Positions 20,438 through 28,364 of a DNA stretch of 64,000 nucleotides are shown here, one piece after another (within the stretch, counting starts at the first letter, position 1; each line of letters starts with the position of its first letter). The notes below the pieces were generated by a model that was not told the origin of the DNA, searched no databases, and saw nothing but the letters and a program-made list of their open reading frames with translations. The stretch is taken from NCBI RefSeq assembly GCF_947495825.1, contig NZ_CANMAH010000012.1:1-64000 (forward strand), given 5' to 3'. The translations under genes and the position numbers were made by a program. Origin of the DNA: an uncultured Psychrobacter sp. (GTDB taxonomy: Bacteria > Pseudomonadota > Gammaproteobacteria > Pseudomonadales > Moraxellaceae).

Positions 20438-21499
20438 ATGAGCGACTCTATTAAGTACAACAAGGCTGATGCTAAAAACCAAGTCGAACTGCTACCCGCT
20501 GTTACTGATTATTTAAAAGTATTAAATGAACAGCTGCTGCCTGCCTTTGTGCAAACAGGCAGTGTCCCTAACGCTATTAACGCGAGAGACGGTCTGGCAA
20601 ATTTAACCCATACCTTTGTCACCGAGGCCGTGAATGTGGCGCTAATAGTCGATGACATCATCGAATGTGAAGCGTCAACTAACGACGCTTGTGAGGTGCT
20701 GGCCTATCATGTACCGGTGCGCCTTTTTTATCCCAGCTTACCAAATGCTTCAACAGACCAAACTGAGTCAACGCCATTACCTGTGATGCTGTACTTTCAT
20801 GGTGGCGGTGGTACAGCAGGTAGTGTCTCTGTTTATCATCAAATTTTATGCCGTTTAGCGAAGTATACAGGGCACATTATTGTTGCCCCAGAATACCGTC
20901 TTGCGCCAGAAAACCCTTACCCTTGTGCTCAAAACGATGCTTGTACCGCTTTACTTGGCTTGAATAAACTACTCGCTCGCCAGCAAATCCATGCTGACAA
21001 TATCGTGGTGGCAGGTGACAGTCATGGCGGTGCATTAGTCACCAATCTGCTACGTGATCTTAGAACAATAGAGTCAGGCGTAATAAATGACATCAGCGCT
21101 CAAGTACTGATATATCCAAGCGTCGACTTTACCACGAGCTGTCCCTCTATTGAGAAATACGCCAATGGTTATTTGCTTGGTCAAGCACGCATTGACTGGT
21201 ATTTTGACCAATACTTTCAGCACGGTGAAGACAGAAAGTCAAAATCTGCTCTGTTCGCTAGTTTGGACGAGCTAGCGCATCAGCCGCCCGCCCTTATTAT
21301 CAATGCAGCGGTAGATCCTTTATACGATGAAGGTGTCGCTTATGCTGCCAAACTTAACAAAGCTGGCGTCAATACGCAGCACATCACTTATGATAAAGTC
21401 ATTCATGCTTACCTTAATATGGAAAATCTTAATCCTGATATTTGCAAGCAAACCTATCAGGCAATAAATGCGTTTTTGGCTAGCAAAAGTTCTGCATAA
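20438..21499 (+). CDS. Alpha/beta hydrolase, hormone-sensitive lipase family
   Basis: A 353-residue cytoplasmic esterase of family IV (HSL). The oxyanion-hole motif HGGGG lies at about 120 and the nucleophile motif GDSHGG at about 193. The acid and base of the triad are likely Asp in AAVDPLYDEG and His in VIHAYLN. The usual family motif is GDSAGG, so His replaces Ala next to the nucleophile here. AAGGA sits six bases before ATG 20438; the frame is open to 20402. Natural substrate unknown, probably short acyl esters. A second, longer HSL-type hydrolase lies at 55.3 kb. Confidence 0.88.
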   Translation: MSDSIKYNKADAKNQVELLPAVTDYLKVLNEQLLPAFVQTGSVPNAINARDGLANLTHTFVTEAVNVALIVDDIIECEASTNDACEVLAYHVPVRLFYPSLPNASTDQTESTPLPVMLYFHGGGGTAGSVSVYHQILCRLAKYTGHIIVAPEYRLAPENPYPCAQNDACTALLGLNKLLARQQIHADNIVVAGDSHGGALVTNLLRDLRTIESGVINDISAQVLIYPSVDFTTSCPSIEKYANGYLLGQARIDWYFDQYFQHGEDRKSKSALFASLDELAHQPPALIINAAVDPLYDEGVAYAAKLNKAGVNTQHITYDKVIHAYLNMENLNPDICKQTYQAINAFLASKSSA

Positions 21500-21585
21500 C
21501 ACTAACCAATCTTAGACAGCCAGCTACCAGCAAAATTGCTACTATAAGCGTCATAATACAAAAATAGTCATGCGATGGGATTACT

Positions 21586-22407
21586 ATGCCGTTACCTTTA
21601 ATAAAGCCTTATTTATCTAAATTTTTATCAAAGAAACTTAGCTTGGCGCTACTGACTAGCTTAGCATTGGTGGCTTGTAGTCCAGCCGATGATGCTGATA
21701 CCAATGCTGAAGACCCTGTGACAGATGCGCCTCAAACGGAAGCCATTAACAATGCTACTAATGAGGTTTCACGTGAAACAACGGCTGAGCAAAATGACGT
21801 AGCGCCGATTGAGCAACCTATTACTATCTTGGCACTTGGCGATTCTCTGACCGAAGGCTTAGGTGTAAATTCTAATGACAATTACCCTGCCCAATTGGAA
21901 GCAACGCTAAAGGACATGGGCTACAAGAACGTCAAAGTCGTCAATTCAGGACTTAGCGGTGAGACCAGTACGGGTCTTGTCAATCGTTTAGACTGGGTGG
22001 CCCAAACCAAGCCTGACATTACCATTTTGACCATCGGTGCTAATGACGCTATTCGCGGTATCGATGTGGCAACGGTTGAGGATAATATCCGTACCGCCGT
22101 CAAACGCTTACAAGATAATGGTAGTGAAGTCATCTTGGGCGGCATGCAAATTTATGACAATCTTGGCTCTGACTACGTAGACTCGTTTGCCGCGATTTAT
22201 CCACGCGTCGCTAAAGATATGAACGTCACGCTGATTCCGTTCTTTTTAGACGGTGTGGGCGGTGACCCTGAGCTCAACCAAACCGATGCCATTCATCCAA
22301 CCAAAGATGGCTACACGATTATCGTTAATGATAATATCCTGCCAATCTTAGCGCCTAAGCTTGAAGCCCTTGTAGAAGAAGCACTTATAGAGAATGAAAG
22401 CAATTGA
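21586..22407 (+). CDS. SGNH-hydrolase lipoprotein, TesA-like acyl-CoA thioesterase/arylesterase
   Basis: A GDSL/SGNH hydrolase related to TesA (thioesterase I/protease I/lysophospholipase). The 273-residue product has a lipoprotein signal (LALVAC, lipid Cys at about 31), an acidic linker (about 32-78), then block I GDSLTEGLG with nucleophile Ser87, block II SGLSGETS, block III IGANDAIRG and block V DAIHPTKDGY with the catalytic Asp and His. Characterised TesA is soluble and periplasmic, so the lipobox and linker make this form membrane-anchored. It precedes a LolD/YbbA-type ATPase and its permease, echoing the tesA-ybbA-ybbP neighbourhood of enterics. A parS-like site lies inside the linker coding region. 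Confidence 0.9.
   Translation: MPLPLIKPYLSKFLSKKLSLALLTSLALVACSPADDADTNAEDPVTDAPQTEAINNATNEVSRETTAEQNDVAPIEQPITILALGDSLTEGLGVNSNDNYPAQLEATLKDMGYKNVKVVNSGLSGETSTGLVNRLDWVAQTKPDITILTIGANDAIRGIDVATVEDNIRTAVKRLQDNGSEVILGGMQIYDNLGSDYVDSFAAIYPRVAKDMNVTLIPFFLDGVGGDPELNQTDAIHPTKDGYTIIVNDNILPILAPKLEALVEEALIENESN
21765..21780 (+). promoter_or_regulatory. parS-like ParB-binding site inside the tesA-like gene
   Basis: GGTTTCACGTGAAACA matches the bacterial parS consensus TGTTTCACGTGAAACA at 15 of 16 positions, with a perfect 14-base palindromic core. It encodes VSRET within the linker of the SGNH lipoprotein, where protein sequence is little constrained. ParB would bind it in chromosome segregation. Confidence 0.75.
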
Positions 22408-22475
22408 TTTGACTGATTAACAACACTTAGCAAGCCAGCGCAAGTAACAGACAATACGTCAACTGAGACCCTGTA

Positions 22476-23222
22476 ATGACCTTATCAAATTCGACTGTAC
22501 CATCATCAACACCAACATCAGAATCTATATCAAATTCTGCACAGCAAGCCTTACTTACTGCCTCGCATCTCACTAAAACCGTACAAGTCGGTGAGCAATC
22601 GCTGTCTATTATCAAGGACGTTAGTATTCATGTCGATGCTGGCGAGTTCGTGGTCATTATGGGTAAGTCAGGCTCAGGTAAATCAACTTTGCTTGGTTTG
22701 CTAGCAGCGCTAGATTATCCAGATAGTGGCTCGGTTGAGCTGGCTGGACAGACATTAAGCAGTCTTGATGAAGATGCTCTCGCTGTGATTCGTCAACGTG
22801 ATATGGGCTTCGTCTTTCAATCGTTTCACCTATTACCAACTTTGACGGTGGCGGAAAATATTGCCTTCCCACTTGATATCGCTCGACGTCCGAATAAAGC
22901 ACGCGTCAACGAATTGATTGAAGCTGTCGATTTGGGTCATCGACGTAACAGCTTACCCAATCAACTATCAGGCGGTGAGCAACAGCGCACGGCGGTGGCT
23001 CGATCACTGGTATCGCAGCCAAAGATTGTATTTGCTGATGAGCCAACAGGTAATCTAGATGAGCAAAATGCTGATCAAGTAATGAACCTGCTATTAGATT
23101 TACGCCAGCAGACGGGTTCAGCACTCGTCGTTGTGACTCATGATCCTGCGCTTGCTGACATGGCGGATCGCGTTATTACCATGCATGACGGTATGATAGA
23201 TGGATCGACACTTAATGGATAA
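22476..23222 (+). CDS. ABC transporter ATP-binding protein, YbbA/LolD type
   Basis: A 248-residue cytoplasmic ATPase of the MacB/LolD/FtsE group. It has Walker A GKSGSGKST (about 63-71), a Q-loop in FQSFHLLP, signature LSGGEQQR (about 164-171), Walker B IVFADEPTGNLDE and the H-loop VVTHD. About 35 Ser/Thr-rich residues precede the domain. It overlaps the start region of the next gene, an 872-residue permease with YbbP-like architecture, so the two very likely form one transporter. Related systems act on lipids or lipoproteins in the cell envelope; the substrate here is unknown. The tesA-like gene just upstream supports a lipid link. Confidence 0.92.
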   Translation: MTLSNSTVPSSTPTSESISNSAQQALLTASHLTKTVQVGEQSLSIIKDVSIHVDAGEFVVIMGKSGSGKSTLLGLLAALDYPDSGSVELAGQTLSSLDEDALAVIRQRDMGFVFQSFHLLPTLTVAENIAFPLDIARRPNKARVNELIEAVDLGHRRNSLPNQLSGGEQQRTAVARSLVSQPKIVFADEPTGNLDEQNADQVMNLLLDLRQQTGSALVVVTHDPALADMADRVITMHDGMIDGSTLNG

Positions 23223-25818
23223 TATGGATAAAGAGTCAAATTATTCCGGTGGTATGATAAGCCAGCTTTTTACTCGCGATCTAGGCTCGCAAGCGTTAAG
23301 TCGCAGCTGGTGGCGGCGCTGGGTATATCCAGTGCTGTATTTATTAACGCTCACACTATCGCTTGCCACCTACCTCACTCTTGACTCTATCCAGCAGTCT
23401 GTTGATAGCTACATCACTGACAATCAGCGCGCGCTAATCGGTGGCGACCTGATACTTGAGAGCAATCAAGACTGGCCAGCGGACATTTTAAAGCAAGTCC
23501 AAACCCTACCTGACGACCAAATCGTCTACGATCATCAGTTCAGCTCTATGGTCGTCACCGACGAGCAAACCTTACTGGTGCGCGTCAAAGGTATCACGCC
23601 TGCTTATCCGCTATACGGAACAGCAGAAACGGCATCAAACAAACCGTTATGGCAACAGCTCAAGCCTGACACCGTGGTCGTCGCGCCAGAAGTCCTGCAA
23701 GGTATCAATGCCAGTATTGGCGATAGCATTACTATTGGCGAAGGGCAATTTACCATCAGCGATGTACTGACCAAAGAGCCGGACCGTCCGCTCAGTGCCT
23801 TTGACTTTGGCGGGCATGTACTCATGCAAGCGGACGCACTGGAAGCAACCAACTTACTCGGTCAACGTAGCCGCGTGCGTTATCGCATTGAGATGGCAGG
23901 AGACGCTGAAACCATAGAGCCACTACGTGAGAAGTTAGAGCAAACCCTGACCAGCTACCCTGATATTAGACTATCTGATATCGATTCAGAGGACACGCAA
24001 ATATCGCGTATCTCTGACAATGTATTGATGTTTTTAAAACTACTGGTCATCGCGGTATTGCTATTATCTGCAGTGGCAATGTATGGGGTCATCACGGCTT
24101 TTGTGACCAAGCAGCAGTCTAATAATGCGATTCGCTTGGCCTTAGGTGAGCCGCTCAATTCTCTCAAACGTAGCTACTATCAGCTACTGATAGCGACCAC
24201 TGTTATCGCTTGTATCGCAGCGAGTATACTGAGTTTCGGCTTACTGCAAATTGATCAGCCGTACCTTATTGCCATCCTGCCAGCAGACGTTGGCTTAGCC
24301 ATCAACCCTGTCAGTATAATCAAAACCATCATAATCGCTCTCGTACTGACCTTACTGATTGCCCAGCGCGGCTTAAGCACTCTTAGCATTACTAAGCCTG
24401 CAACCTTACTCAATCAAGGTGCTAGTCAGCAATCACAAAACCTGCCTTGGTATCGACGCCTACCCCTACTATGGTACGGGCTGATGCTGGTAGGACTGTA
24501 TGTGTTTTTTGCTTATGAAGTTGGCTCATTAACATTCGGCGCGCAGCTACTTGCTGGTTTAATTGCCTTTGTGGCGATATTTTGGCTATTGGCACGCGCT
24601 TGGCTATGGCTGCTGACCAAATTGGCGATGAATACTGATATCAGTTGGATGAAGCGCATTGCTATTCATAACCTTGCGCGTAAAGGTAACCAGTCTGCGC
24701 TGTTCTTTGTCACCCTATCGCTATCAGTCGCTGTCCTCACGCTCATCACCACACTCAATCATAGTATCAATGCCCAGTTTATTAATGCGTATCCTGAAGA
24801 TGCGCCCAATTTATTTTTGCTAGATGTACAAAGCGATCAACATGAAGATATTAATGACTTAATCGGTGCGCCAGTGAGCTACTATCCGGTCATTCGCGCA
24901 CGTGTGGTCACCGCGAATGATGTACCCGCACAAGATATCGAGCCTGCTGATGGCTTTGATGAGCCCACCCGTGTCTTTAACTTAAGCTACGCAGATACGG
25001 TGATGGACACTGAGTTTATCACTGATGCGGTAGAAGACAATGAGCTGTACTCGCCTATCGAGGCTATCGAAGCTGATGGTCAACAAGGCCAAACGCCACA
25101 GATTGCACCACTGTCTATTTTAGATACCGCGGCAGGTATGCTCAATGTCGGCATGGGTGATCGGGTGGTCTTTAATATTCAAGGTATCGAAATCGTCGGG
25201 CAGATTACCAGTATTCGCTCACGTTACGAGCGTGGCCCAAGTCCTTATTTTTATTTCTTGTTTGAGCCATCGGTGCTATCTGCTGCCCCGCAAATCCAAT
25301 TTGCCACCGCGCATGTGGCAGAAGATGCTATCCCAGAGCTGCAAGGCAAACTGGTACGCGAATTCCCTGCCGTCACTACCATTGACGGTACGGCAATCGC
25401 TGAGCAAGTCCAAGAGCTGGTGGTACAAATGAGCCGCTTGGTCTATGTCTTTACGCTGCTAGCATTGCTGACGGGCGTCATGGTGTTGATTAGCTCGCTC
25501 CTGTCCACCTCGCAAGATCGCATGACGGAGAGCGCCTCGTTTAGGCTATTAGGGATGCAAAAGCGCGACTTGTATATGCTCAATATCCTAGAATTAAGCG
25601 TGCTTGGTATTAGTGCGGCGACATTTGCGGTGGTTATCGCCAGCGTTGGCGCATGGGCTGCGATTACCCAATGGTTTAACCTACGCTTTAGTGTGCCGTG
25701 GACAAGCTTAGGCATTGGCGGTGCAGCATTAGTTGCCTTGTTATTTGGCATTGCTATTATTTATGTGCGCTTGGTGATTGGACGTGGGATTATGGCAAGG
25801 GTTAGGGCTATGATTTAG
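23200..25818 (+). CDS. ABC transporter permease, YbbP-like, FtsX family
   Basis: An 872-residue inner-membrane permease with duplicated FtsX domains. After an N-terminal helix (about 45-65) come a large periplasmic domain, a cluster of helices around 275-410, a middle helix pair (about 425-470), a second periplasmic domain and C-terminal helices (about 745-865). The ALGEPLNSLKRSYYQLL and RLLGMQKRDLYMLNILELS stretches are the two FtsX coupling regions that contact the ATPase. The gene overlaps the ATPase gene; starts at 23200, 23215 or 23224 are all possible. Length and pairing match YbbP, predicted to act with YbbA in lipid or lysophospholipid export. Confidence 0.9.
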   Translation: MDRHLMDNMDKESNYSGGMISQLFTRDLGSQALSRSWWRRWVYPVLYLLTLTLSLATYLTLDSIQQSVDSYITDNQRALIGGDLILESNQDWPADILKQVQTLPDDQIVYDHQFSSMVVTDEQTLLVRVKGITPAYPLYGTAETASNKPLWQQLKPDTVVVAPEVLQGINASIGDSITIGEGQFTISDVLTKEPDRPLSAFDFGGHVLMQADALEATNLLGQRSRVRYRIEMAGDAETIEPLREKLEQTLTSYPDIRLSDIDSEDTQISRISDNVLMFLKLLVIAVLLLSAVAMYGVITAFVTKQQSNNAIRLALGEPLNSLKRSYYQLLIATTVIACIAASILSFGLLQIDQPYLIAILPADVGLAINPVSIIKTIIIALVLTLLIAQRGLSTLSITKPATLLNQGASQQSQNLPWYRRLPLLWYGLMLVGLYVFFAYEVGSLTFGAQLLAGLIAFVAIFWLLARAWLWLLTKLAMNTDISWMKRIAIHNLARKGNQSALFFVTLSLSVAVLTLITTLNHSINAQFINAYPEDAPNLFLLDVQSDQHEDINDLIGAPVSYYPVIRARVVTANDVPAQDIEPADGFDEPTRVFNLSYADTVMDTEFITDAVEDNELYSPIEAIEADGQQGQTPQIAPLSILDTAAGMLNVGMGDRVVFNIQGIEIVGQITSIRSRYERGPSPYFYFLFEPSVLSAAPQIQFATAHVAEDAIPELQGKLVREFPAVTTIDGTAIAEQVQELVVQMSRLVYVFTLLALLTGVMVLISSLLSTSQDRMTESASFRLLGMQKRDLYMLNILELSVLGISAATFAVVIASVGAWAAITQWFNLRFSVPWTSLGIGGAALVALLFGIAIIYVRLVIGRGIMARVRAMI

Positions 25819-25856
25819 AGGTCGGAAGTTTAGTAAATTTTAATGCGGGATTATTT

Positions 25857-26002
25857 GTAGCGGAAACCTACTATCCGCTATTATCTGCTTAGCCAATAAC
25901 ATGCGGACTACAGTAGCTGGTAGCGTTGCTGTTACCTCGACACCACCTCCAGCCAAGTCCGCATCGCCATTATCGTCAGCAGGATAGCCGCTACTGTCAG
26001 GG
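25857..26002. repeat. Structured GC-rich repeat-like element, left flank of the RT insert
   Basis: Noncoding DNA with several inverted repeats: ATGCGGACT pairs with AGTCCGCAT about 60 bases further on, and GCTGG with CCAGC inside it. On the minus strand its inner end reads CCCTGACAGTAGCGG (26002-25988). This matches 13 of 15 bases of a sequence on the plus strand at 30032-30046, so the two lie in opposite orientation around the AT-rich RT region. It looks like a REP-type palindromic element. The ORF reading through it on the minus strand has no recognisable domain. Confidence 0.45.
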
Positions 26003-26039
26003 TTAAACCGCACCCCAAGGCGACTATTCAAACAACTTT

Positions 26040-26345
26040 AAAGAAGATATAGAGTATCCAGACAGTTCATTTAAGAAAGAATGATCTTTAAGAGCGTTAC
26101 AGAAACGTTAAGTGGAAGGAGGATGCCTCAACATCAGGTGTGTGGCACACAATACTGCTATTATATGCGCTCAGGAAGTTGCTCATGAAAGGTCGGCAAA
26201 CCCACATAAACCTTATTATAACGATTTATTTCTGTTTACAACTATCCGATTTGCTCGAAAGCTCAATCTAAAACACTATAGACGAAGCTGTTTCAGAGGG
26301 AAAGTAATATTGGCATGATCCCCTTCTACCTAGAAAGATAACCCA
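26040..26345 (-). ncRNA. Candidate noncoding RNA of the DRT3-like system
   Basis: Directly after the second RT gene, on the same strand, about 300 bases have no plausible gene. On the minus strand they contain CCACACACC (26145-26137), that is an ACACAC tract, in a short hairpin GTGTG-CCA-CACAC, followed by GATG-TTGAGG-CATC. Published work on DRT3, as I recall it, describes an associated ncRNA with an ACACAC template for poly(GT) synthesis by Drt3a. Position relative to the RTs varies or is not known to me, and I see no dedicated promoter, so ends and strand are inferred. A second ACACAC occurs at the start of the first RT gene. Confidence 0.4.
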
Positions 26346-28364
26346 TTAATATTGTAATTTCAACTCATTACGCTCTATAAGTCGTTTAATATTAAAATCT
26401 CTCCAATTTACAAACCAGTAGCTATCTTCAAGCACGTTGACACAAGATTCAATCGTATGGGGTAGTTGCTTTATATCATCATTAGCTAACTTCAAAGCTC
26501 TTACTCTTACATCAAAAGGAATGTATGGACAACATAGTAAATCTAGTAATAAGTGAACTAACTCAGAATCATCCTTAATTACATTATATGAGCTAAGTCT
26601 ACTCATAGCTATACTGATAACTTTATTCTTAATTTCGATATATTCACTATGGTTGTTGAAATAATAAAGCAAAGAAATAATCTCAAAATAATTAAGGTCA
26701 TCACTACTATTAATTAAGCCTTCAAAATAATTAGGTGGAAGTCTAAAGTGATCTCCAAAGTTACTAGTTATTAGCACTACATTTAGCTTTTCAATAGATA
26801 TATACCCTTTGCGCCTCTCACTTTTATATCTATCAAAGCTAATTTCTTTTATTGTATTAACAACAAGACTCTTTATTCTTGGCGAGTAGATTTTAAGATT
26901 AATATTAGATTCAAGAAAATCTAGTAAAGATATTATTACTTTGGCTACTTTACTTGAAGCGTTGATAGTAGGATAAACTTTGTAATAAAAAAATATCAGT
27001 TCTATCATTAATTCTATGTTACTAATAAAAACTTCATTCGAGCCTTCATTAGTAATATATTTATCATAAAATTCAATAGAATAGCTTATCCGGTTTGTAA
27101 AAAAGGATACTAAATAAGATGAAACTTGAGCATAGCCGCTATTACTGTTTGATTTGACAACCAGTCTTACTTCATCCATAAATTTGTTCATGAACCTATC
27201 TTTTCTATAGATTTTACTATGCAAATACTCACGTTTTTTTAAGTAATTTTCCTGAAATACTTTACTTTCAAAATAATTTAAACACCTTGTTAAAGCTACT
27301 ATCGTTTTAGATTTTTCAGTAAAAAAAGGTCTTTCAAACTTAGATAATTTTTCGTTATTAATATAAAGATTATAATCCGATAAGCGGTCACTGATAACAG
27401 CAGAAACTGTTTTACAGATTTCATCCGTCATCCCAAAAACAATATAATCATCTACATATCTCAGTACCTGATAATCTTCTTTATTATAAAGTGAGTAAAC
27501 AGTATCCAGCTCTTTCTCGATATTCGTATCAATATCTTGAAATATTATTTCTGCGAAAATACGGCTAAATTCTGATCCAACTGGAATACCGTTAGTTTCA
27601 TTAGCGTTACTTCTCTGCATTATAGTATCTAGTTTTTGAGAAAACTGATTACTCCATCTGACATAACTACCTTTTATATAGTCTTTATTTTTAGAAGCCC
27701 AAGAGATTGTATGTGTATATATACTGTCAAAACAATTAGCAACATCTAGCATATACATGTGTGAGAACTTAGCCTCCATCTCTCTATAGAGAGGAGACGT
27801 GTAGAACTTGTATATACGATCGTACCCTTTATAAGAATAGAATGAAGAAGAATGTTTTTTAAAAATTTCTTCCTCAATAGTATCTATTCGAACCTCTTTA
27901 TAAGACCTTTGTAATACTTCTGGCTCTTTTTTATTCAGATAAAAGGAATTACAAATTCTTATAGGACTTCTAATTGAGAAATTATTTTTATCACATAATG
28001 ATAATAACATGTCAGAATTCTCTCTATACACTTCGAGGTAATTCATTTGTGATCTTGGATGTACTAAAGACAATGTTCTAAGTCTAAGCTCATTCTTGAT
28101 TATCTTATATTTAAATGGTTCAGACTTACTCTTTTGAAGTTCGTTTCTTTTTTTAACTGATAAATTCTCATCTAATTCGGGTCTAATCAGCAGATCGTAT
28201 AAGTACTTAACAACTTTTGTTCTTTGGCTGTCTTTATCATTTTTGACTATATGACTATTAATATATAGTCCAGCATTACTAAATATTATAGGTACATCGG
28301 ATGGAATCGTATCTGTCAGCAAAGCTCTAAAATAATCTTTTTTATCCAACTTTATTGGTTTCAT
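26346..28364 (-). CDS. Antiviral-type reverse transcriptase, Drt3b-like (UG8 group)
   Basis: A 672-residue protein with an RT core and a long C-terminal helical region. The N-terminal 200 residues include RPRSQ-like contacts (LVHPRSQMNYLEVY). RT motif A is MLDVANCFDSIYTHTI (205-220), motif B is NGIPVGSEFSRIFAE (258-272), and motif C is LRYVDDYIVFG with catalytic YVDD at 303-306. After about 350 the sequence is Ile/Leu/Asn-rich helical repeats with no known enzyme motif. It starts directly at the stop of the first RT (TAAATG) with GGAG upstream, so the two are translationally coupled. Two-RT pairs of this size are the hallmark of type 3 DRT systems; in DRT3 the b subunit is reported to make poly(AC). 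Family assignment is by architecture and motifs, not a search. Confidence 0.82.
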   Translation of the reverse strand: MKPIKLDKKDYFRALLTDTIPSDVPIIFSNAGLYINSHIVKNDKDSQRTKVVKYLYDLLIRPELDENLSVKKRNELQKSKSEPFKYKIIKNELRLRTLSLVHPRSQMNYLEVYRENSDMLLSLCDKNNFSIRSPIRICNSFYLNKKEPEVLQRSYKEVRIDTIEEEIFKKHSSSFYSYKGYDRIYKFYTSPLYREMEAKFSHMYMLDVANCFDSIYTHTISWASKNKDYIKGSYVRWSNQFSQKLDTIMQRSNANETNGIPVGSEFSRIFAEIIFQDIDTNIEKELDTVYSLYNKEDYQVLRYVDDYIVFGMTDEICKTVSAVISDRLSDYNLYINNEKLSKFERPFFTEKSKTIVALTRCLNYFESKVFQENYLKKREYLHSKIYRKDRFMNKFMDEVRLVVKSNSNSGYAQVSSYLVSFFTNRISYSIEFYDKYITNEGSNEVFISNIELMIELIFFYYKVYPTINASSKVAKVIISLLDFLESNINLKIYSPRIKSLVVNTIKEISFDRYKSERRKGYISIEKLNVVLITSNFGDHFRLPPNYFEGLINSSDDLNYFEIISLLYYFNNHSEYIEIKNKVISIAMSRLSSYNVIKDDSELVHLLLDLLCCPYIPFDVRVRALKLANDDIKQLPHTIESCVNVLEDSYWFVNWRDFNIKRLIERNELKLQY

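Noticed and set aside
25840..26031. 63-codon minus-strand ORF in the left flank of the RT insert
   Set aside because: It runs through palindromic repeat sequence, has no Shine-Dalgarno and no recognisable domain.
26112..26318. 68-codon plus-strand ORF after the RT operon
   Set aside because: Composition looks random, it opposes the RT transcript and overlaps the candidate ncRNA.
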